From the NCBI GenBank assembly GCA_047975205.1, contig JBKEDC010000001.1:1-12176 (forward strand): a stretch of 12,176 nucleotides of DNA, written 5' to 3'. How positions within the stretch are numbered: the stretch's first letter is position 1; the number at the start of each line of letters is the position of its first letter. This document shows, one piece after another, positions 6,636 through 12,176 of this stretch. The notes under the pieces were generated by a model. That model was given only the letters and a program-made list of their open reading frames with translations. It was not told the DNA's origin and did no database searches. A program made the position numbers and the translations under genes. The DNA is from JBKEDC01 sp047975205. Lineage in GTDB: Bacteria > Bacteroidota > Bacteroidia > Bacteroidales > Prolixibacteraceae.

Positions 6636-6896
6636 TATTATTATAATATTTAAATTTTCTATATTCTCAAATGCATTATAAACAAAACATATAAATAACA
6701 ACGAAGATTTGTTATTATATATCTTAGCCGCATGCATAGTATTTTTGTAATTCAGAATACTTACTGTTCTCTCGGTGAGCTACTTGATAAAATAAATAAT
6801 TTAGACATACTGAATAAATTTTTAATCGACAGCGGATAAAACATGTATGTTCCATTTTCTGTCATCTTGGAATGATGCTGAAATGTATGTGCTTAG
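6636..6896. other. AT-rich gap without a recognisable gene
   Basis: This stretch between the IS256 remnant and the Rrf2 control region is very AT-rich and holds no frame with protein-like composition. One TAnnTTTG-like octamer (TATTTTTG, 6740-6747) occurs without a -33 box at proper distance. It is probably eroded mobile-element DNA. Confidence 0.5.
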
Positions 6897-6910
6897 ATGA
6901 TAATTATCAT
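6897..6910. promoter_or_regulatory. Palindrome upstream of the Rrf2 promoter, Fur-box-like
   Basis: ATGATAATTATCAT is a perfect 14-bp palindrome ending 26 bases before the proposed -33 box. Its core TGATAAT/ATTATCA resembles the 7-1-7 half-sites of Fur boxes, with the halves overlapping. A metalloregulator site is a guess from resemblance alone; AT-rich DNA yields some palindromes by chance. Confidence 0.4.
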
Positions 6911-6936
6911 GAAAAGAATAAATAATTAAGAGTGCA

Positions 6937-6967
6937 ATTGTAACTTTTGCATAAAAGTTTATCTTTG
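6937..6967 (+). promoter_or_regulatory. Promoter of the rrf2-hemW unit
   Basis: ATTG (6937-6940; 3 of 4 matches to TTTG), a 19-base spacer and TATCTTTG (6960-6967) fit the Bacteroidetes promoter. The start would fall near 6974, giving a leader of about 27 bases ahead of the regulator gene. Confidence 0.7.
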
Positions 6968-6976
6968 TAACGTAAC

Positions 6977-6991
6977 TTATGTAATACATAA
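6977..6991. promoter_or_regulatory. Candidate operator at the rrf2 transcription start
   Basis: TTATGTAATACATAA is a perfect inverted repeat (6-base arms, 3-base spacer) just downstream of the predicted start and 9 bases before the ATG. A repressor bound here would block transcription. Autoregulation is common among Rrf2 proteins, so binding by the product of the next gene is the natural inference. Confidence 0.5.
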
Positions 6992-7000
6992 TCAAAAATA

Positions 7001-7444
7001 ATGCTTTCAAAAACTTGCAAATACGCTTTACGCGCCATTATATACATTGCTAAGAGCAATGTCAAAGAAAATAAAATTCGAATAAAAGAAATTACTGAAA
7101 AAATTGATGTCCCGACACACTTTTTAGCCAAGATATTGCAGAATTTGGTCAAGGAGGGCTTGATGAGTTCAACGAAAGGTCCGTTAGGAGGATTTTATAT
7201 TGATAGACCCTTGTGCGAGATGACACTTCTTGACGTGGTGAAAGTTGTAGAAGGGAAAGAATATTTAGAATACTGTTTATTGAAAAATGAGCCTTGCGAT
7301 TGTATGAGCACAACAAAGAGACATTGTCCGCTGCACGAAAGCTTCTGTAGAGCAAAACAAGAAATTAGACGCTTTTATCAAGAAACTACTCTATATGATA
7401 TTGTAATGGGGATGGAAATTCAAGAAGATTTAATTTCTTTGTAG
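7001..7444 (+). CDS. Rrf2-family transcriptional regulator, probable Fe-S sensor
   Basis: A 147-residue winged-helix regulator of the Rrf2 family (relatives IscR, NsrR, RirA), the usual length. The opening MLSKTCKYALRAIIYIA, the recognition helix area (PTHFLAKILQNLVKEGL, about 38-54) and the wing STKGPLGGF (57-65) are characteristic. The sensor segment holds C92, C99, C101, C109 and C116. C92, one of C99/C101, C109 and H112 approximate the C-x5-C-x5-C-x2-H pattern that binds a [2Fe-2S] cluster in IscR, so sensing of redox state, nitric oxide or iron is likely; which one cannot be told. A promoter and palindrome lie directly upstream. hemW begins 57 bases downstream on the same strand, probably as an operon. 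No Shine-Dalgarno sequence is present. The gene shows no decay, unlike the DNA on its left. Confidence 0.9.
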   Translation: MLSKTCKYALRAIIYIAKSNVKENKIRIKEITEKIDVPTHFLAKILQNLVKEGLMSSTKGPLGGFYIDRPLCEMTLLDVVKVVEGKEYLEYCLLKNEPCDCMSTTKRHCPLHESFCRAKQEIRRFYQETTLYDIVMGMEIQEDLISL

Positions 7445-7501
7445 CTCGTATATAGGAAAGGGGTGAAATACCTTTTGTCTATTGATAAACAGAATAAAAG
7501 T

Positions 7502-8632
7502 ATGGCAGGAATATATATACACGTCCCGTTTTGTAAGACTAGATGCCATTATTGCGACTTCTTTAAGAGTACAAATACCGTGCAAATAGAATCGTATCTA
7601 CAAGGGCTATATCGGGAAATAGAAGTACGCGCATCAGAATTGGAAAATCAATCTGTAGATTCAATATATATTGGAGGAGGTACTCCTACAATGTTGAGTG
7701 TGTGGCAAATAAATGAACTTATTGTACGACTTCATGAAAATTTCACAATAAAAGTAGATGCTGAGATTACCTTAGAATGTAATCCGGATGACTTAACTCC
7801 GCAATATGTGACACAATTGAAGGATACGGCTGTTAATCGATTAAGCATTGGGACACAATCATTTCAAGACTGTGATTTGAAACTGATGAATAGACGGCAC
7901 TGTGCCATGCAGTCTATTTACGCTGTGCATTTAGCCCAAGAACAAGGTTTCGATAATATAAACATTGATTTGATTTATGGGCTGCCCAGCATGACAATGG
8001 AATCGTGGCAGCAAAACATAGCACAAGCTTTAGCACTTAATGTACCACACATCTCAGCCTACCATTTAACCTATCATGAGGGTACCGTTTTCTATAAACG
8101 ATTACAAGAACGAGAACTCTTAGAGATACCTGATGAGCAGAGCTTTGAACAATTTAGATTATTGAGAGAAAAGATGGCAGATGCAGGTTATGCACACTAT
8201 GAAATTTCAAACTTTGCCAAAAATGAACGCTATTCGAATCATAACCGTTCGTACTGGGAGCGTAAACCTTATATCGGATTAGGTCCGTCGGCACACTCAT
8301 TCGACATTGCTACGCGCAGATGGAATTGCGATTCTGTAGAAGAATACGCAAAAGGTGTGCAAAATGATTCAATGTATTATGAGGTAGAACAGCTTTCTGA
8401 ACAAGACCAATATAATGACTTTGTAATTACCACGCTGCGCACACAATGGGGGGTGGTGGAAGCCTATCTGAAACAAAACTTCGCATCTTATTTGGTAGCA
8501 CATTTTAAAAACCAAATACAAGCTTACATCAAACAAGAACAAGTAATTTATGATGGCGAAAGTTATACGCTAAGCACTTCCGGATTATTTATTTCAGATG
8601 CTATTATGGAAGATTTGTGTTTTTTCGAATGA
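7502..8632 (+). CDS. hemW: HemW, radical-SAM haem chaperone
   Basis: HemW belongs to the coproporphyrinogen III oxidase-like radical SAM family, but current knowledge treats it as a haem-binding chaperone that delivers haem to proteins, not as an oxidase. I start at ATG 7502 because MAGIYIHVPFC is the family's standard opening. The 376-residue length fits. The radical-SAM cluster motif is C11-K-T-R-C15-H-Y-C18, followed by SIYIGGGTPTML (SAM binding), ECNPDDL, NRLSIGTQSF and DLIYGLPSM. The HemW signature HNRSYWERKPYIGLGPSAHS and the C-terminal winged-helix region ending GLFISDAIMEDL are present. GTG at 7463, directly after AGGAAAGGG, could start a product 13 residues longer, but those residues do not look conserved. 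It lies behind the Rrf2 regulator, which suggests haem or Fe-S linked control. Many such genes are misannotated as hemN. Confidence 0.93.
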   Translation: MAGIYIHVPFCKTRCHYCDFFKSTNTVQIESYLQGLYREIEVRASELENQSVDSIYIGGGTPTMLSVWQINELIVRLHENFTIKVDAEITLECNPDDLTPQYVTQLKDTAVNRLSIGTQSFQDCDLKLMNRRHCAMQSIYAVHLAQEQGFDNINIDLIYGLPSMTMESWQQNIAQALALNVPHISAYHLTYHEGTVFYKRLQERELLEIPDEQSFEQFRLLREKMADAGYAHYEISNFAKNERYSNHNRSYWERKPYIGLGPSAHSFDIATRRWNCDSVEEYAKGVQNDSMYYEVEQLSEQDQYNDFVITTLRTQWGVVEAYLKQNFASYLVAHFKNQIQAYIKQEQVIYDGESYTLSTSGLFISDAIMEDLCFFE

Positions 8633-8695
8633 AAGGACTTATATCTTAGTATTTCAAAACATTCAATTTCCTTGCTATTAGCCTAAGTTATTGTT

Positions 8696-8724
8696 TTTGC
8701 TTCCTATCAAAAATACTATATTTG
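8696..8724 (+). promoter_or_regulatory. Promoter of the S46 peptidase gene
   Basis: TATATTTG (8717-8724) is a perfect -7 box. TTTG at 8696-8699 gives a spacer of 17, shorter than the usual 19-21; ATTG at 8690-8693 would give 23. The predicted start near 8731 leaves a leader of about 27 bases before the ATG. Confidence 0.6.
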
Positions 8725-8757
8725 CATTAGGAAATTAATTTATAAATAAGATAAAAT

Positions 8758-10989
8758 ATGACAAAAAGATTTCTTCTAGTTGTAGCTCTTATTTCTTCAT
8801 TAATGGCAGGAACTGTTCGTGCTGATGAAGGGATGTGGCTACCGTCGCTAATTTATAAGATGAATATTGGCGAGATGCAGGAAATGGGCTTAAAACTTAA
8901 CGCTGAAGATATTTATAGCGTTAACCATTCAAGCCTTAAAGATGCAGTTGTAGCACTTGATCGTGGTTCATGTACAGGTGAAGTAATCTCCGATAAAGGT
9001 TTGGTACTTACCAATCATCACTGCGGATATGGTGAAATTCAAGCACATTCAACTCCGGAGCACGATTACCTAAAAGATGGTTTCTGGGCTAAATCAATGG
9101 ATCAAGAGTTGCCGAATCCTGGCAAAACCATGTCATTCTTGATCAGCGTAGAAGACGTTACAGAAAAAGTATTGGCAGAAACTAATGATGACATGTCTTT
9201 TGAGGAAAGAACAAAAGCAATTGCCAAAGTATCAGCTAAGCTACAAAAAGAAGCAATTAAAGATACACATTACGAAGCTCAGGTGAAATCAATGTTTAAC
9301 GGCAATCAATACTATCTGTTTGTTTATGAAGTGTTCAAAGATATCCGTTTGGTAGGAGCTCCTCCTTCATCAATTGGTAAATTTGGCGGCGATACAGATA
9401 ACTGGATGTGGCCCCGTCACACCGGCGATTTTTCGATGTTCCGTATCTATTGTGCCCCTGATGGCTCGCCGGCAGAATATTCAAAAGACAATGTGCCTTA
9501 CACTCCAAAACATCATTTGAGTATTTCATTAGATGGATACAAAAACGGAGATTTCGCATTCGTTATGGGATATCCCGGAAGCACGCAACGATATAAAACA
9601 TCATACGGTATTAAATATTCTATGGATATCACTAATATGAGTCGTATTCGTGCTCGAGGACCTAAACTAGATATCATTCATGATTATCAAGCAACGAATG
9701 CTGCTGCTCGCATTCAATATGCTTCAAAAGCTGCTCGAAGTTCAAACTACTATAAAAATGCAATAGGTATGAACAAAGGCTTGAAAGCGCTCAATGTAGT
9801 AGCTAAAAAGCAAGACTTGGAAAGACGAATCACAACATGGATTAATGCCGATTCTTCACGCAAAGCACTATATGGAGATCCGATAAAAGAAATTGAAGAT
9901 GCTTATTCCGACACTCGAGCCGGAACAGCTTATGCTTACTTAGTGGAATGTTTCTTAGGCGGACCTGAAGCCTTTAAATTTGCAGCTTATGCACGCCCAC
10001 TGTATAAAGCGTTGGAAAAAGAAGACCAAGGCAAAGTAGATGCTGCAGTTAAAGCTATTGAAACTAAAGTTGATTTATACTTTAAGGACTATGATGCAGC
10101 GACCGACGAAAAAGTAGCAGCAGCTTTAACGAAAGTATATAAAGACAATGTGGATAAGATGTATTACCCATCGTTTATCGACGACATAAAGGGCGATGAT
10201 AATGCAGCTTATATGGCTAAAGTATTTGATAAAACAATATTTGCAGATAAAGAAACATTGACTGACTTTTTGGCTAACCCTAAGCTTAAAAAATTAGCAA
10301 AAGACCCTGTTTACCAAATCATGAAGAGCTTATACGGTGAGTTGGAAACTATTGCCAAAGCACAAGAAGCCACGTCTCCTAAATTGGCAGAAGGTCGTCG
10401 TAAATTTACGGCAGCTCTAATGGCTATGGAATCAGATAAAAACTTCTATCCGGATGCAAATAGCACCATGCGTATAACCTACGGCAAAGTGGGTAATTAT
10501 AAACCTCGTGATGGTGTGATGTATGATTATTTCACAACCATGAAAGGTTATATCGAGAAAGAAATACCCGACGATATTGAATTTGACGTACCTGCACGCT
10601 TAAAAAAACTGTATAATACCAATGATTTTGGGCAATATGCCGATGCTGATGGAGCATTGCACACTTGTTTTACAACAAATAATGATATTACGGGAGGTAA
10701 TTCCGGTTCTCCGGTCATGAATGCCAAAGGTCAACTTATCGGTGCAGCTTTCGATGGAAACTGGGAAGCTATGAGTGGAGATATTGCCTTTGAGCCAAGA
10801 TTGCAAAAATGTATCAACGTAGATATTCGTTTTGTACTTTGGGTAATCGATAAATACGCCGGAGCAACCAATCTAATCGATGAAATGACGCTGGTTAAAA
10901 GTGAGACTAAAACTTGTTGCCAAAAATCTGATGTGTCGTGTGCCGAAAAAAAGGCATGCTCAGCAGAAAAAACTTGTTGTAAGAAATAA
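8758..10989 (+). CDS. dpp7: S46 dipeptidyl-peptidase, DPP7 type, with Cys-rich tail
   Basis: Removes dipeptides from the N-terminus of oligopeptides in the periplasm, a main route of protein use in Bacteroidales. The 743 residues begin with signal peptide MTKRFLLVVALISSLMAGTV (cut near A22). The S46 chymotrypsin-like fold is split by a helical domain (about 290-600). Catalytic residues are H88 in LTNHHCGYGE, D224 in HTGDFSMF and S649 in GGNSGSP. The S1 residue 18 positions after the serine is G667 (AFDGNW), as in DPP7 (hydrophobic P1), where DPP11 has Arg (acidic P1). The family ends near LIDEMTLVK. Here about 30 more residues follow with six cysteines (C720, C721, C728, C734, C740, C741) in a repetitive Lys/Ala/Glu/Ser setting, which is not part of the peptidase fold. 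It has its own promoter upstream and a terminator downstream. Confidence 0.93.
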   Translation: MTKRFLLVVALISSLMAGTVRADEGMWLPSLIYKMNIGEMQEMGLKLNAEDIYSVNHSSLKDAVVALDRGSCTGEVISDKGLVLTNHHCGYGEIQAHSTPEHDYLKDGFWAKSMDQELPNPGKTMSFLISVEDVTEKVLAETNDDMSFEERTKAIAKVSAKLQKEAIKDTHYEAQVKSMFNGNQYYLFVYEVFKDIRLVGAPPSSIGKFGGDTDNWMWPRHTGDFSMFRIYCAPDGSPAEYSKDNVPYTPKHHLSISLDGYKNGDFAFVMGYPGSTQRYKTSYGIKYSMDITNMSRIRARGPKLDIIHDYQATNAAARIQYASKAARSSNYYKNAIGMNKGLKALNVVAKKQDLERRITTWINADSSRKALYGDPIKEIEDAYSDTRAGTAYAYLVECFLGGPEAFKFAAYARPLYKALEKEDQGKVDAAVKAIETKVDLYFKDYDAATDEKVAAALTKVYKDNVDKMYYPSFIDDIKGDDNAAYMAKVFDKTIFADKETLTDFLANPKLKKLAKDPVYQIMKSLYGELETIAKAQEATSPKLAEGRRKFTAALMAMESDKNFYPDANSTMRITYGKVGNYKPRDGVMYDYFTTMKGYIEKEIPDDIEFDVPARLKKLYNTNDFGQYADADGALHTCFTTNNDITGGNSGSPVMNAKGQLIGAAFDGNWEAMSGDIAFEPRLQKCINVDIRFVLWVIDKYAGATNLIDEMTLVKSETKTCCQKSDVSCAEKKACSAEKTCCKK

Positions 10990-11048
10990 AAAGCAGCTTG
11001 TTCAGCAAACTAAAGCTAAACATTCAGTAGCACAGCCTGCGAAATAAT

Positions 11049-11083
11049 AAAAAGCCATTTCATTTTCTTGAAAATGGCTTTTT
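11049..11083. terminator. Bidirectional intrinsic terminator
   Basis: AAAAAGCCATTT (11049-11060) and AAATGGCTTTTT (11072-11083) form a perfect 12-bp stem with an 11-base loop. Each arm carries an A or T tract, so the hairpin can end transcription both from the peptidase gene on the left and from the convergent receptor remnant on the right. Confidence 0.85.
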
Positions 11084-11138
11084 ATTGTAAAAATAAATGC
11101 AATAAAAGATTACAGAGAAAAATGAAAACTACTCTTTC

Positions 11139-11495
11139 CTATAAGCTCTTTCTTTTTTCAGCCCTTAGCTTCTTTTTTGTTGCTCCATTATTGCCCGACC
11201 AATTGTAGACATAGCTAGACGAGGGGATGATGGGGATATGCTTAACTTCTTAAACTCTTCATTCTTCTTGTAATATATCCACGGATTTTGTCTATTATAG
11301 ATATTATACACGGAAAAACTCCATGTTCGAGTATTACCACTCGCTAACTTCTTGATGCTTCGGTATCCAATATCTAAATGATGGAAAGTGGGCATCTTAA
11401 AGTTATTTGGGTTTTTATAGTTCTTATTCGCTGCAAAGTAGTCATCCCACCAATTAGAATCGAAAGGATCATGGTTCTCCATACCCGGAGGTGTT
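11139..11495 (-). pseudogene. TonB-dependent receptor, C-terminal barrel fragment
   Basis: TonB-dependent receptors are outer-membrane barrels that import glycans, haem or siderophores. Only the last barrel strands remain: PPGMENHDPFDSNWWDDYFA, then KMPTFHHLDIGYRSIKKL and SGNTRTWSFSVYNIYNRQNP, the conserved penultimate-strand pattern. Near 11250 the frame shifts. The other frame gives HIPIIPSSSYVYNW, the expected aromatic-ended last strand, and runs to TAG at 11139-11141. Unshifted, the frame ends at 11165 in unrelated residues. The upstream part is cut off by the IS256-type element beginning near 11496; the rest of the gene would be expected beyond the right edge if a simple insertion did this. 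The substrate is unknown. Confidence 0.8.
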
Positions 11496-12176
11496 GAGAC
11501 TGTAAACACAACTCTGTCTAAACTTGAAATTTTTTAATTTTGCAGTAATGACAGAAAAGAAGAAAGAAAATGCCGAGTATATTGCTTTACGATGTCTATC
11601 CTGTCGTTTGGCTAGATGCTATGCACTGCAAAGTTCGAGATAATAGACGAGTTGTTTCTCGTGCCGTATACAACATCCTAGCTTTAGACAAGCGAGGAAG
11701 AAAAGAGCTGATAGGTATCTATATATCGCGAAAGCGAGGGAGCTAATTTTTGGCTATCAGCATTGACAAATCTCAAAAGTAGAGGTGTCCGAGATATCTT
11801 AATTGCTTGCACGGATAATCTCACCGGATTCTCAGAAGCAATACACAGTATTTTCCCTGATACCTCTATTCAAAAAAGTGTTATACATCAGATTCGAAAC
11901 TCTCTTAAATATGAGTCATCTAAGGATCAAAAGGTATTTATGAAAGACTTAAAGCGAGTTTATCAATTCCCTAATAAAAGTCAAGCTGAGATTGAATTAT
12001 TGAAATTAGAAGAAATTTGGGGTAAGAAATATCCAATTGTTATCCGTTCGAAGCACAGCAATTGGGAGGAACTGAGCTTGTATTTTGACTATGATGAGCA
12101 TATTAGAAAAATCATCTATACCACTAATGCAGATGAAGGATTCCATCGTCAAGTCCGTAAAGTTACAAAGACAAAA
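11496..12176 (+). mobile_element. IS256-family element, left end and partial transposase (copy B)
   Basis: The receptor frame ends near 11496 and a short non-coding lead of about 50 bases (starting GAGACTGTAAACACAAC, likely part of the left inverted repeat) precedes an IS256-type transposase reading rightward off the window. The exact end and the target duplication (8-9 bp in this family) cannot be fixed without the right end. Confidence 0.7.
11548..12176 (+). pseudogene. IS256-family transposase, internally deleted and frameshifted (partial)
   Basis: ATG 11548 opens MTEKKKENAEY, a typical IS256-type N-terminus. The frame then fails at once: from ATG 11570, in another frame, come VYPVVWLDAMHCKVRDN (first catalytic Asp) and VVSRAVYNILALDKRGRKE. 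Roughly 140 residues that normally lie between the two (DNA-binding part) are missing, so an internal deletion is likely. An extra C at 11729 (in TATATATCGCGAAAGC) shifts the frame again and leads to the stop at 11744-11746; without it the protein reads YISESEGANFW. The third frame then stays open to the window edge with LIACTDNLTGFSEAIH (second Asp), IHQIRNSLKY and IIYTTNADEGFHRQVRKV (catalytic Glu). An aspartate replaces the usual small or aliphatic residue before EGFHRQ. The element cannot make transposase; more of the gene lies to the right. Confidence 0.82.

Noticed and set aside
6740..6747. TATTTTTG as a further promoter box ahead of rrf2
   Set aside because: The nearest TTTG is 28 bases away, outside the allowed spacing, and such octamers are frequent in AT-rich DNA.
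8633..8695. Possible terminator after hemW (GAATG...CATTC)
   Set aside because: The arms are only five bases with a long loop and no T tract.
11535..11542. TAATTTTG as a promoter for the IS256 copy B transposase
   Set aside because: The ATG follows only five bases later and there is no good -33 box, so a functional promoter is doubtful.
1..12176. CRISPR arrays, tRNA genes, phage defence systems or toxin-antitoxin pairs
   Set aside because: I saw no regularly spaced repeats, no cloverleaf-like sequence and no frames with suitable motifs on either strand.

Overview
The window looks like a piece of a Bacteroidales chromosome, from an IS-rich lineage with ongoing gene loss. Three things point there. 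The partial 16S rRNA has Bacteroidetes-type sequence. Several promoters fit the Bacteroidetes consensus TTTG-N19-TAnnTTTG. The proteins are typical of the group: a secreted S1 sulfatase, an S46 dipeptidyl-peptidase, a TonB-dependent receptor and an Rrf2 regulator. The DNA is AT-rich and start codons mostly lack a Shine-Dalgarno sequence, as is usual in the phylum. I could not place the genus from sequence reading alone.

Layout. Positions 1-393 hold the 5' end of a 16S rRNA gene reading leftward out of the window. Three tandem promoters (548-578, 686-716, 831-861) stand upstream of it. Next, on the minus strand, come a tail fragment of an unknown gene (1080-1324), a truncated MoxR-type ATPase (1325-1672) and an intact exported sulfatase (1681-3168). 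From about 3447 to 6640 lies a graveyard of mobile DNA: an IS21-family left end with a broken istA, a decayed gene that may encode a polysaccharide-degrading enzyme, an IS5-family element with 12-bp inverted repeats and a 4-bp target duplication, and the 3' end of an IS256-family transposase. Every reading frame in this stretch is interrupted.

The right part is healthy. An Rrf2-family regulator (7001-7444) with its own promoter and two palindromes is followed by hemW (7502-8632), probably as one operon. An S46 dipeptidyl-peptidase of DPP7 type (8758-10989) follows with its own promoter, an unusual cysteine-rich tail and a strong bidirectional terminator (11049-11083). A TonB-dependent receptor remnant converges on that terminator. 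It is cut off by a second, different IS256-family element that is internally deleted and frameshifted and runs out of the window.

How the genes work together. The sulfatase, the TonB receptor remnant and the possible polysaccharide enzyme are what one would expect from eroded glycan-use loci, while the S46 peptidase feeds dipeptides to the cell. The Rrf2-HemW pair is the best candidate for a coherent regulated unit: a probable Fe-S sensor controlling itself and a radical-SAM haem chaperone. I did not find a wholly new multi-gene system. The observations most worth following are this regulatory unit, the cysteine tail of the peptidase, and the decayed enzyme family at 3950-4796.
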